Source: Rhodococcus marinonascens NBRC 14363 (GTDB taxonomy: Bacteria > Actinomycetota > Actinomycetes > Mycobacteriales > Mycobacteriaceae). Taken from it: DNA of 64,000 bases. The notes below the pieces were generated by a model that was not told where the DNA came from, searched no databases, and saw only the letters and a program-made list of their open reading frames with translations. The stretch covers positions 372,001 to 436,000 of the forward strand of contig NZ_BCXB01000001.1 in NCBI RefSeq assembly GCF_001894885.1, written 5' to 3'. The stretch's first letter is position 1, and every line of letters starts with the position of its first letter. Below, piece by piece: positions 1 through 8,188 of this stretch. Both the position numbers and the translations under genes were made by a program.

Positions 1-328
1 TCAGGTCGTCCACTACCTTCGCGAGTATCGTCGCGGAACGTTCGCCGCAGGGGGAGCCACCAACGTCGTCGCGGAGGTGACGGGCAGGCCCGCCGAAGAC
101 CTCACGACGATCGTCAGACGCTACGCCCTTTCGGATCCGCTTGCGCGGCGCTCACTGCCGAATTTGTTCCGCGCGGTGGCGCAAACCGCGAAGGTCATGC
201 TAACGCGCCCTCTGGATCTGAAGCGTTGGGAGCGCGAGAACGACCTGCCTACGGTCGATGGCGAAGACAGCATCGACGTGGCCGAGTGGAACCGGACCCA
301 CGCCGTCCCCAATGCCTTCGGGGTGTAG
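1..328 (+). CDS. NmrA-like NAD(P)-binding protein, C-terminal part (5' end outside window)
   Basis: The reading frame is open from base 2 and ends at the stop before base 329, so only about 108 C-terminal residues are seen. The segment TGRPAEDLTTIVRRYAL resembles the end of NmrA/NAD(P)H-binding SDR-type proteins, where a 'VTGRPAR-F' stretch lies after the Rossmann core. The nucleotide-binding N-terminus is outside the window, so neither cofactor nor substrate can be judged. It is followed after about 145 bp by an SRPBCC gene on the same strand. The family call rests on one motif and could be wrong. Confidence 0.5.
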   Translation, partial: QVVHYLREYRRGTFAAGGATNVVAEVTGRPAEDLTTIVRRYALSDPLARRSLPNLFRAVAQTAKVMLTRPLDLKRWERENDLPTVDGEDSIDVAEWNRTHAVPNAFGV

Positions 329-473
329 GTGAACAACGATGACCCATACGCTCCATGGTCGACCACGGGCTTTACGGCCGGCAGACCAAAACGACGGCGT
401 ACTCGACGTCGTCAACGGGACAACCCCGCGAGATCGATCTGGCCGACAAGTACTCGAAAGAAGGACACCCGCC

Positions 474-968
474 ATGTCGCATGAGGAAGAGATCATGAGC
501 GTCACCATCGTCGATGCCGGACCCGGCCAGACAAGCCGATCCGTTGAGGTCGCCGCGCCAGCGGCCGAACTGTTCGCAATCGTGGCCGATCCGAGCCGTC
601 ACCACGAACTCGACGGCTCCGGCACCGTCGGTGACAACATCGTCGCACCGCCGAAACTAGTCGCAGGATCACGTTTCGCCACCAAAATGCGGATGTTCGG
701 CATGCCGTACCGCATCACCAGCACTATCACCGCACTCAAGCCAGACGAGCTAATCGAATGGCGACACCCCCTCGGCCACCACTGGCGGTGGGAGTTTACG
801 GCGTTATCACCCAAACTCACCCGCGTTACCGAGACCTACGATTACCGCAACACCGGGTCGATCAAAGAGCGGTTGCGGTTCTACCAACGCACGGGTTTCG
901 TGAAAAGTAACGCCGCCGGCATTGAAGCGACGCTGGCCAAACTTCGCAGCCGCCACCTTCACACGTAG
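474..968 (+). CDS. SRPBCC (START/Bet v1-like) family protein
   Basis: The protein has about 164 residues, the usual size of a single SRPBCC domain, which forms a hydrophobic cavity that binds lipids, polyketides or aromatic ligands. The N-terminal strand and helix pattern ([20 protein letters not shown]) followed by [17 protein letters not shown] and the later [13 protein letters not shown] strand are typical of polyketide cyclase/dehydrase-like members. The start at 474 has an AGAAGGA ribosome site eight bases upstream; an ATG at 495 with GAGGAAGAG before it is an equally good alternative. Its 3' end overlaps by about 10 bp the possible tail of the convergent Rep frame. It lies inside the putative integrated element, so it may be cargo. 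Ligand unknown. Confidence 0.7.
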   Translation: MSHEEEIMSVTIVDAGPGQTSRSVEVAAPAAELFAIVADPSRHHELDGSGTVGDNIVAPPKLVAGSRFATKMRMFGMPYRITSTITALKPDELIEWRHPLGHHWRWEFTALSPKLTRVTETYDYRNTGSIKERLRFYQRTGFVKSNAAGIEATLAKLRSRHLHT

Positions 969-1005
969 GCGTCTACGCAACGACCTAATGTACCCAACAG
1001 GGGCA

Positions 1006-2275
1006 CTATGAGCCGCCTGTCCTGTCCGGCGCTGCTTTGCAGGCGTGAACTGCACGTGGAGCGTGTTGGTAGGCGAAAGTGTCTGTCCCGCAAGATATGA
1101 ACAAGAGACCATCTGTCACTCGCACCACACCGAAAAGGGTTTGTCGTGGGTGCTTTCCCGCAGCGCTTAGGGTCCGCTGTCTCGTTTCTAAAGAAAAGAG
1201 ACAGCCGATCAGCGAATCGTTCACGAGGGCGTAGCCACCGGCAAGTCCGCCTTGGTTGCACAGGAGTCGTCGTCGGCGGACCCTGCGTTGGCGTAATTTC
1301 CCGGTCTGGCTGTCTACCCGTCGAACTACCCGGCGGGCCGTCCGTGGCAAGCACGTCGGTGGGAAAATTCCGTGCGATGCCGCCGTAGGTGGCCTGGGAC
1401 CGCGACCAGCGACGGAAGATCCGGCGGGCCGTCAGGTAGGCGTCCTGAGCGATCTCCACGACCGCAGTGGCTCGTTGCAATCCATGGACGCCCCAGAAGC
1501 GGCCCTGTCCGTGGCCCGGCTTGCGCCACGCGTCGGGCACGATGTGTTGATACTCCGTGTCGCCCTGGCGGTTTGGCGAAGAATGTTTGGTGAAGTAGAT
1601 CGCTAGACGTTTGGGATCGCATGCGCGCAACCCGTTGAGGACGTCGACAGCCGTGCCGGCGAGCAGATGGCGCGCGCGTTGCTCAGGGTTAGGGTGCGCA
1701 ACGATGTCGGCCCATTCCTGTGACAGCCACTCCCAGAATAGGCGCCCAGATCGTCCGGGGATCTGCGGTGGCGCCATCCACAGGTGAATGTGCGGGGCGC
1801 CACGTCGCTGAAATTCCAGCTTCCAGATGTGCCGGGCTGGCTCGCCCCATTCGCGTTGAAATCGCCTACGCCACAACACCATATGTCGCTTCACACTGGC
1901 GCCATCAGGGGGCACGCATTCCCAATCGTCGGGGTAGGTCAGGGTCACCATCGCTGGCACACGGCCGCACTCCACCAGTGGGGTGTAGTCGAGCTCGGCG
2001 AAGGTCCGGCACATCGCAGCACGCGACTTGCGGGACCATTCGGTGATCCCCCGGCCGGGCTTAATCCGGTCCATCTCATCTGCTACGTCGAGACGGTGGC
2101 GGTTGACTGCCCGCTCGGATGTCTTTTCCGCGCGAACGGGATTAGTCCAGCCGAGGCGAACGACGCCCGGGCTGATCGTGATCCGGAATCGGCCGGATTC
2201 CGGTTCTGCGCTATGCCGGTCCCGCCCGACCGCCCATGGCCGCGCCCGTTCAAACAGTGCGGCCGCCGAGGCCAC
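1006..2275 (-). pseudogene. Rolling-circle replication initiator (HUH Rep) of an actinomycete integrative element, frameshifted
   Basis: This is the replication initiator of plasmid-like or AICE-type elements: it nicks the origin and starts rolling-circle replication. The GTG start at 2275 opens with AAALFERARPWAVGRDRH; MVTLTYPDDW follows at about residues 109-118, the metal-binding HUH motif PHIH at 161-164 and the likely catalytic Tyr at about 227 in IYFTKH. Reading this frame on gives an implausible Pro/Arg-rich tail to 959. In another frame on the same strand, roughly 1350 down to 1200, comes RRVRRRRLLCNQGGLAGGYA with LVNDSL, which looks like the normal Rep C-terminus. I infer a frameshift near 1345-1385, so the gene is probably dead. 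It sits 0.5 kb from a tRNA-Phe fragment, as expected near the end of an integrated element. Family call is firm; the frameshift is inferred. Confidence 0.75.
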
Positions 2276-2787
2276 CAGGTCGGGACGCGGGAACCGCAGC
2301 CCGAGGGCATCCGTGGCCGACAGCTCCGCGTTGGCGTCGCCCTCGACGGTGTTGCGGACACTTTTGGGACATATAACAAGCCCGTCGGCCCCAGCCGAAC
2401 CGCGACCTCCACCGCGGCCGCCGTCCGACCGACCGCTATCGCTCTCCCGGCCTTGACGGCCTCGGGCGCTCGCGGCCTACCGGCGTCCGCGGCTCCGGCC
2501 GCGCTCCGACTGGCCGTTCGGGTTGTGTCGAGCCATGAAGTGGGTCGCTCCGCAACCGTGGCGCGCATACGTGCGATCGACCCTGTGATGGCGGGCATCG
2601 GGTACCTGCTCCCCGGGAGCCCTCGGGCGCATCACTGAGTGACGGGCGATGGGGGTTCCCTGTCGGGAGTGCTGTCACCGTGTCCGGGTTGTGTCCGATC
2701 GTCGGACGAGCGGCATGCGTCAGATGTGCTCAGCGCGCCGCACTTGACGCATGAACGTCGCTAAACCGCAGTTCAGTGGCCATTCCG
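2276..2787 (-). other. Gene-poor end of the integrated element
   Basis: These 512 bases lie between the Rep start and the tRNA-Phe fragment. The Rep frame stays open for some distance upstream of its GTG with plausible codon use (for example AELSATDALGLRFPRPD just before it), so the true N-terminus may be longer. No excisionase, integrase or other recognisable gene is visible. The integrase would be expected at the other end of the element, outside the window. Confidence 0.4.
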
Positions 2788-2837
2788 TCCGCCTGAAAAG
2801 CGGAAGGTCGCCGGTTCGATCCCGGCCCTGGCCACCA
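2788..2837 (+). repeat. 3' half of tRNA-Phe(GAA): attachment-site scar of an integrative element
   Basis: The segment reads as the anticodon arm (stem TCCGC/GCGGA, loop CTGAAAA with anticodon GAA at 2795-2797), variable loop AGGTC, T-arm GCCGG-TTCGATC-CCGGC, acceptor 3' strand CCTGGCC, discriminator A and encoded CCA. The bases upstream of 2788 do not form a D-arm or the matching GGCCAGG acceptor strand, so this is not a complete tRNA gene. Integrative elements that use a tRNA 3' end as attB leave exactly such a partial copy at one border and a restored tRNA at the other. The functional tRNA-Phe should therefore lie upstream of this window. Confidence 0.85.
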
Positions 2838-2956
2838 CGAGTTATCGGAACTCCGTTGTCGAGCAAGTCGGCAGCGGAGTTTTATTGTCCGCATCCGCTG
2901 GGAGCGGCACGGGTCGCCAGGCTGCCAGTCATCAACGGGTGGCTAGGCTGACCTTC

Positions 2957-3610
2957 ATGACCAGTGTTGGAGAGCCCTTGGTGGCGGGCAGCGACGGGTT
3001 GCTGTCGTTGCTTCGCGATGGGCAACTACCCTCGCGCGGAGCCAAGGCGCCGCAGCGGGAACGCTACCAACGCGTCGTCACCGCAGCGATGGACCTCTCC
3101 TCCGAGGGCGGATACGACGCCGTGCAGATGCGTGTGATCGCAGACCGGGCCCAGGTCGCCCTCGGAACCGTGTACCGGTACTTCCCCTCCAAGAATCACA
3201 TGCTGGTGATGGGACTCCTAATGGTGTTCGAGGGGATGCGGGCCCGGTTCGAGAACGTCGAGATCCCGGGTGCGACGCCTTCCGCGCGAATTCTGTTCGT
3301 TCTTCGGAAGAACACGGAAGTCCTCGAAAAGGACCGCCTGAGGTACGAGGCCATGGTGCGTGCCTTTATGTTCGCGGACGCGTCCGCGACGGCCGAGTTG
3401 GATGCCTTCGGTGCGTTGATGACCGAGATGTTTGCCAAGTCCATAGGTGTCGACGAGGTCTCCGAGGACCAACTCAATGCCATACGCGTGATTGGCGACG
3501 TGTGGATGTCGAGCCTCGTGTCGTGGGTGGCCGGTCGCATTTCCGTCGACGAGGTCATGGCCCATCTCGATCTTGCCGTCCGCTTGGTTTTCCGGAGGCT
3601 GGGCGGGTAG
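2957..3610 (+). CDS. TetR-family transcriptional regulator, KstR-like DNA-binding domain
   Basis: A 217-residue TetR repressor. The helix-turn-helix (residues about 45-85) contains GGYDAVQMRVIADRAQVALG followed by TVYRYFPSKNHML, very close to the recognition region of KstR, the actinobacterial repressor of sterol catabolism. The N-terminus carries an unusual leader of about 30 residues (MTSVGEPLVAGSDGLLSLLR) before the APQRERYQRV helix. The C-terminal half should bind a ligand, not identifiable from sequence. No sterol genes adjoin it; the next gene is convergent with an 18-bp gap. The ATG at 2957 sits shortly after the tRNA-Phe scar, so this is the first gene of the chromosome proper after the element. 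It is a KstR relative, not claimed to be KstR itself. Confidence 0.8.
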   Translation: MTSVGEPLVAGSDGLLSLLRDGQLPSRGAKAPQRERYQRVVTAAMDLSSEGGYDAVQMRVIADRAQVALGTVYRYFPSKNHMLVMGLLMVFEGMRARFENVEIPGATPSARILFVLRKNTEVLEKDRLRYEAMVRAFMFADASATAELDAFGALMTEMFAKSIGVDEVSEDQLNAIRVIGDVWMSSLVSWVAGRISVDEVMAHLDLAVRLVFRRLGG

Positions 3611-3628
3611 TTCACAAGCGGGATGGCT

Positions 3629-4687
3629 TTACTCTCCGCGAGGCCAGAGCGGTTCGAGGTCGGGGCCATCCTCGTCCTGCTGCGCACCTCGATACCGCAC
3701 GGCGAAGACGATCCAGCCAATGGCCGCCATGAGTAGGAAGCTCACCAACCGGTAGACGACGATTGCGGACACCGCTTCGGCACCGGACATTCCACTTGCG
3801 GTAAGAGCAGGGACGAGCACGGCGTCCATCACCCCGAGACCCCCGGGGAGGAGCGGGATTGCCGAACCGGCCGCTTTGCCCGCGGCATACGCGACGGCGA
3901 GTCCGGCCAAGGCGGGGTGCCCCCCGATTGCGTAGCAGGCGAACGCGAGGCAAGAAACGTCGGCGATCCAGTTGAATAGTGACCACCCGAACGCGCGCGC
4001 CGTGTCGCTGCGACCCATCCGTACGGCGCTCATCTGGTTCACGATGTGCATCCACTGGCGAACGCCGGTCAGTGGCGGCCTCTTTCGGACCGAGTTGAAT
4101 GCGCGCAGTGCGGTGATGCCCACACCCTCCAGAGCGTTCGGTCTCGACGCCGCGTACTGTGCCAGGACGAGGAAGGCGCACAGGCCACCGAAGGTGAAGA
4201 TCAGTGAGAACGGGTTGGTCTTGGCTCCGACGAGCAGAGCGCCCGTTAGTCCGAGAAGTGCCAGTCCGACGGCTTGAAGTGCGCCGGCCATCACGAGTTG
4301 CCACGTCGCGACGACCGGTGTTGCACCCCAGATCCGGGTCCGCCGATAGGTGAACGTCGCGGCCAGTACCGGCCCGCCCGGAAGCGTCGCGCTCATCGAG
4401 TTGGCGGCGTAGGTCACGGCCAGCGACTGCCGCTGCCGGACATGTACGCCGGCGACTCCGAGCAGACACCGCTGCACCCGCGCGAAGCTGGACATCGACG
4501 CCAGCGATGCGGCGACGGCAGCAGCCAACCAAACCCACTCGATGTCGCCGAGGTTGCGGATGCTGTCGGACAGGTCCGGCCAGACGAGGATCACTTCGAC
4601 CGTGAGTACGACGATGAGCACGCCACCGATCGCCCATTCGACCCGCCGCCTCCGGGGCGTCCGGTGAATGTCTTCGGCGTCGGTCAT
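3629..4687 (-). CDS. Flippase-like (LPG synthase TM/UPF0104, YbhN-type) integral membrane protein
   Basis: The 352-residue protein has about eight hydrophobic segments and the features of the lysylphosphatidylglycerol-synthase transmembrane family: an early TM at residues 19-36, the YAANSMSATLPGGPVLAATF stretch near residue 95, and AAGSAIPLLPGGLGVMDAVL near residue 290. The 'P.-PGG-G..(D/E)' motif is diagnostic. Family members translocate or build membrane lipids, but stand-alone bacterial ones are mostly uncharacterised. There is no soluble synthase domain, so it cannot itself be a full MprF. The C-terminus is charged (QDEDGPDLEPLWPRGE). It stands alone, convergent with the TetR gene. Confidence 0.8.
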   Translation of the reverse strand: MTDAEDIHRTPRRRRVEWAIGGVLIVVLTVEVILVWPDLSDSIRNLGDIEWVWLAAAVAASLASMSSFARVQRCLLGVAGVHVRQRQSLAVTYAANSMSATLPGGPVLAATFTYRRTRIWGATPVVATWQLVMAGALQAVGLALLGLTGALLVGAKTNPFSLIFTFGGLCAFLVLAQYAASRPNALEGVGITALRAFNSVRKRPPLTGVRQWMHIVNQMSAVRMGRSDTARAFGWSLFNWIADVSCLAFACYAIGGHPALAGLAVAYAAGKAAGSAIPLLPGGLGVMDAVLVPALTASGMSGAEAVSAIVVYRLVSFLLMAAIGWIVFAVRYRGAQQDEDGPDLEPLWPRGE

Positions 4688-4857
4688 ACGGGTCCATTAC
4701 GCGTGGCAGGTGACTACACCGTATACCCGCCGTAATAGCCGGCGTCGACATCCCGTTCTCGTCCTGGTGAGCTGGGCGTGTGGTGAATGTGCCGGGATTT
4801 GCATAGCTCAGCCTTGCCTGGCTATCCGACCGGACGGTTTGAAACTAGCCTGAACTC

Positions 4858-5601
4858 ATGTCCGCAGAAGACGCTGAGCGGGCCGAGCGTGCGCTGCACC
4901 CTGCGGTGGAGCCGCACAAGTTGAGTCTGGCCAGTCGCCTCAACTGGCTCCGAGCCGGAGTGCTCGGTGCCAACGACGGCATCGTGTCAACCGCAGGTCT
5001 TGTAGTCGGTGTCGCTGCGGCCACAACCGACGGATCGGTGATCTTCACAGCCGGACTTGCAGGCCTTGCGGCAGGTGCGGTGTCGATGGCGCTGGGCGAA
5101 TACGTTTCGGTGAGTACTCAGCGCGATACCGAGCGGGCGTTGCTGTCAAAGGAGCGCCGCGAACTAGCCGAGACTCCCGGTGCCGAGTTCGAGGAACTTG
5201 TCGAGATGTACAGGGAGAAGGGTCTTCGCGCCGACACCGCCCGTGCGGTGGCACGCGAACTCACCGACCGCGACGCGTTCGCCGCCCACGTGGATGTCGA
5301 ACTGGGCATCGACCCGGATGATCTGACCAACCCATGGCATGCCGCGGGCTCGTCGGCGCTGGCGTTCACGCTCGGCGCGATCATTCCGCTGTTCGCGATC
5401 CTCTTACCGCCCGAACAACTGCGAATTCCGGTGGCATTCTTCGCCGTGCTGATCGCTCTGGCACTGACAGGCACGGTGAGTGCGACTCTCGGTGGCGCCC
5501 AGCGGGTCCGGGCGGTAGTACGAGTCATGCTGGGCGGCGCGCTCGCGATGATCGTGACCTACGCGATCGGCCAGCTGGTGGGGATGGGCCTGTCCCACTA
5601 G
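4858..5601 (+). CDS. VIT1/CCC1-family iron/manganese transporter
   Basis: A 247-residue membrane protein of the vacuolar iron transporter (DUF125) family, which moves Fe2+ or Mn2+ out of the cytoplasm. Visible landmarks are LRAGVLGANDGIVSTAGLVVG (TM1, residues about 31-52), the second TM with GAVSMALGEYVSVSTQRDTE (about 75-95), the charged cytoplasmic metal-binding helix bundle rich in Glu (residues about 95-155), and three C-terminal TM segments. Length and motif order are normal for the family. It is monocistronic; immediately downstream lie transposase remnants. Confidence 0.88.
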   Translation: MSAEDAERAERALHPAVEPHKLSLASRLNWLRAGVLGANDGIVSTAGLVVGVAAATTDGSVIFTAGLAGLAAGAVSMALGEYVSVSTQRDTERALLSKERRELAETPGAEFEELVEMYREKGLRADTARAVARELTDRDAFAAHVDVELGIDPDDLTNPWHAAGSSALAFTLGAIIPLFAILLPPEQLRIPVAFFAVLIALALTGTVSATLGGAQRVRAVVRVMLGGALAMIVTYAIGQLVGMGLSH

Positions 5602-5606
5602 TGCCT

Positions 5607-5890
5607 TGTTCGGCTGAGGAGGCGTGATGACATAGCGGGCAGGTGCCGATCCAATAGGTAAGTGTGCGTTGGAGTTCACGCACGATGTCATAGAGGGTCA
5701 GCCCCCGCCTACCGGCTTGTGGGTCGGTGATCCGCAGGACAGCAATGAACAGGTGCGCGGCTTTCGAAAATGGTGCAGTCCCCGGCCGGTTTTCAGTCCC
5801 CGGTAGCAGTGGTCGATCCGCCAGCGAATTTCCGCCAACCTGACCAGTTCGGAGACGGGTGCCCGGCGGCCCGGACGAGGCCTCTGCAGG
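5607..5890 (-). pseudogene. C-terminal remnant of an IS701-like DDE transposase, frameshifted
   Basis: Two pieces of one transposase C-terminus are read in different minus-strand frames. The first (about 5885-5770) contains VSELVRLAEIRWRIDHCYRG and LKTGRGLHHF. The second (about 5780-5630) contains SKAAHLFIAVLRITDPQ, GLTLYDIVRELQRTLTYWIG and a final TCPLC. Both match the end of IS701-type DDE transposases, including the 'YR-LK-GLGL-HF' acidic helix region and the terminal cysteine pair. The frame change near 5775 and the lack of an N-terminal half show it is dead. It begins only a few bases after the VIT gene. Confidence 0.75.
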
Positions 5891-5904
5891 TCGAACGAAG
5901 CTCG

Positions 5905-6082
5905 GGGTAGCGCGCCGGTGCTCATCCATCTCCGCTTCGAGTGCCGTCTCGAGCACGTTCCCCGTGGTCTGGCTGAGCAACCGGTTCGGGCCGATCAACT
6001 CGACACCGTCGGCCTCAGTCTGCGCCAATAGTTGCTGCGCCAACTCCTGGTGATCGATCTTCGCCAGATCATGACGGATCAA
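5905..6082 (-). pseudogene. N-terminal remnant of an IS256 (Mutator-type) transposase
   Basis: About 55 residues from the ATG at 6082 contain ELAQQLLAQTEADGVELIGP and VLETALEAEMDEH, the characteristic N-terminus of IS256-family transposases. The frame then runs without a stop into the unrelated IS701-like sequence, so two different insertion sequences have recombined or one inserted in the other and both decayed. No terminal inverted repeats were recognised. The roughly 240 bases upstream (6083-6322) contain no recognisable gene. Confidence 0.75.
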
Positions 6083-6322
6083 CCGCTAATCAGACAGTCT
6101 CGACACCGATAGTCCCGCGATGGCATATTTCCCTGGTCGTTCCCAGCATGGCGTCGGCGATCGACGGAAGTTCCTCGGTGAGGAAGGTAGTCCATTTGTG
6201 AGGGAAACCTCTCTGCACGAGGTGATCGGGGAATATTCCCGAGTTTCCCAACAAGATTGGGGCAGTGTTCGCCCGATCGATGCGGCTCCCGCGTCCTTCG
6301 GCTACTGCTTACAGTGCGGGTA

Positions 6323-6915
6323 TCAGCTGAAGGCACTGCCTGCGCCCGAGCCGCTGCCTGTCAACGAATCGAAGTCGATGCACAACGAACCGGTGCACCG
6401 ATCGAAGGCGATCACCGACACCGTGTCGTCGCCAAGGTTGGTGACGTAGGCGCGGGACCCGTCCGGGGTGATCGCCACCCGGAACGGGCCGATCCCGACG
6501 TCGATGGTCTCGACCACTGTGTTGGTGCCGGTGTCGATCACGGACACCGTGTTGTCACCACGGTTGGTGACGTAGGCGCGGGACCCGTCCGGGTGATCGC
6601 CACCCCGAGTGGGTCGGCCCCGACCACGATGGGCGCACCCACGACTGCATTGGAGGCGGTGTCGATTTCCAACACCGAATCGCCATCAAGGTTGGTGACG
6701 TAGGCGCGGGTTCCGTCCGGGGTGACCGCCACCCTTGCGGGAGGTCCCCGACTGGGACGGCGGCGATGACGGTATCCGCTGTCGCGGCCGATACCCCCAT
6801 GCCGGCCATACCGAGGACCATCGCGACGGTGGCCGCCGCCCCGATGGTGAGACGTGCGGCGCGCCCCGGACCGTCGGGTAGCGGCGTACCGCATTGTCCT
6901 GATTCACATTCGTCT
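6323..6915 (-). pseudogene. Secreted YVTN-type beta-propeller protein, broken by two frameshifts
   Basis: Three frames on the minus strand carry consecutive pieces. A hydrophobic signal segment (LTIGAAATVAMVLGMAGMG, then AATADTVIAAVPVGDLP) lies at about 6870-6745; a YVTN repeat (VAVTPDGTRAYVTNLDGDSV) lies at 6735-6600; and a second and third repeat (VAITPDGSRAYVTNLGDDTV) run to the stop at 6323. The second break is explained by one missing G: 6587 reads CCGTCCGGGTGATCG, whereas the parallel repeat at 6457 reads CCGTCCGGGGTGATCG. Intact relatives are longer, with many 40-residue repeats, so this is also truncated. It could instead reflect sequencing errors in G-runs. Start position uncertain. 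Confidence 0.6.
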
Positions 6916-7232
6916 CCTGCCTCAGAGGAACAAACCGGATCAACCCTGCTGCGGGAAAGCTTGCTGCGGAAGGCTCGCGGTCGGAACCGAACACCAGCCC
7001 ATCGGAGGGTAACAACCGGATTCTGATCTTGGACCTGAAACCGACGAAATCCGTTCGGCCGCAAGTCCACAAGGCTGAACGAGGAATCGTCGAACATGCG
7101 GATCGCGGCGTGTTGGGTCGAATCCGTTCTGTACAACGCAGATGCGGTGGGGCAGGTCCGGCACGAGTTGGTACTCGAAACCTGCTCTAAACCAGATCAA
7201 TTCACGGGAGGACTATTGGCAGCGAACGATCG
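6916..7232. other. Intergenic stretch without recognised gene
   Basis: These bases separate the broken beta-propeller gene from the stop of the universal stress protein gene. No open frame with a family signature, no tRNA and no clear hairpin was seen. It probably contains the former promoter of the beta-propeller gene. Confidence 0.3.
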
Positions 7233-8117
7233 TCACTTGCTCCGGCAGATCATCACCGGGCAGGTGGCGTGGTGGAGCAGATTCTGGCTTGTAGAACCCA
7301 TCAACGCGCCGAGTACCGGTCCTCTGCCGTGACTGCCGACGACGATCAGTTGTGCGTCCTTCGCGTGCTGCATCATCGCGTCTGCCGCGGCACCCTGCTT
7401 GGCAACCTTCGTCACGGATACATCCGGGAATGTTTCCGACTCGCCGGCGAGGCCTTCAGCGAGAAGGGCCTCTTCCTCCTGCCTCACTGTGACCCAGTCC
7501 ACCAGCAAACCTTGCGATGTGCCCCCCATGGCGGGGGAGCCCTGCCAGGTATGGAGGCCGACGAGCGGTGCGTCGAAGAACGACGCGAACTCGAATGCGC
7601 GCGTCACTGCGTCTCGGCTGAGATCGCTTCCGTCGACGCCGACGACCACCGGACGCTGGTCCGGTGGGGCGCCGTCGCCCCGGAGGACGACGACCGGGCA
7701 CGGCGCGCGGTTGGCGACGTGGAGTGCGGTCGAACCGACGAGCACGGAACGGAACGCTCCCGCACCCGTGGACCCCAGCACGATCAGCCGGGCCCGGTCG
7801 GAGGCTTCGATCACGGCGGTGCCACCGGGACCTGGACTTATGGTGGTTTCGACTTCGAGACCAGGAAACTGCTGTCCCAGCAGCGTCCTCGCCGTGGCGA
7901 TGATGGCTTCGCCGTCCTCGCGCACCTGACTGAGAAACCGGGATTCCAGCATGACCGCCGCGGGGCTGTACAGCGGGCCGTCGTGCGGGAGCGCGTGGAC
8001 GAGGGATAGCGGGGCGCCCCATTTGGACGCAACCGCCGCTCCCCACAGGGCTGCGTTCGTGGAGGTGTCGGATCCGTCCAGGCCGACGACGACGGAATGG
8101 CTGGCGGGTGTGCTCAC
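7233..8117 (-). CDS. Tandem-domain universal stress protein (UspA family)
   Basis: Two Usp domains in a protein of 294 residues. Domain 1 opens with HSVVVGLDGSDTSTNAALWG and ends with the nucleotide-binding loop GSTGAGAFRSVLVGSTA; domain 2 opens with PVVVGVDGSDLSRDAV and ends with GSHGRGPVLGALMGSTS. Both loops keep the G-x2-G-x9-G-S pattern of ATP-binding Usp proteins. The GTG at 8117 (VSTPASHS) is preferred because a GAAGGGAG ribosome site lies just upstream. Such proteins are induced by hypoxia or stationary phase in mycobacteria. It is followed upstream by a CYTH-CHAD gene on the same strand (72-bp gap), possibly co-transcribed. Confidence 0.9.
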   Translation of the reverse strand: MSTPASHSVVVGLDGSDTSTNAALWGAAVASKWGAPLSLVHALPHDGPLYSPAAVMLESRFLSQVREDGEAIIATARTLLGQQFPGLEVETTISPGPGGTAVIEASDRARLIVLGSTGAGAFRSVLVGSTALHVANRAPCPVVVLRGDGAPPDQRPVVVGVDGSDLSRDAVTRAFEFASFFDAPLVGLHTWQGSPAMGGTSQGLLVDWVTVRQEEEALLAEGLAGESETFPDVSVTKVAKQGAAADAMMQHAKDAQLIVVGSHGRGPVLGALMGSTSQNLLHHATCPVMICRSK

Positions 8118-8188
8118 GGCGGGCTCCCTTCGATGACGCTGATGCACGACTGACCGTGCCTTCATCACACAGTGACTTACTCCCGACC

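Noticed and set aside
2788-2837. A functional tRNA-Phe gene
   Set aside because: The 5' half (acceptor strand and D-arm) is absent, so it cannot fold as a tRNA. It is reported as an attachment scar.
6083-6322. A protein fragment (WTTFLTEELPSIADAMLG) upstream of the IS256 scrap
   Set aside because: The stretch is short and I could not tie it to a family; it may be part of another transposase.
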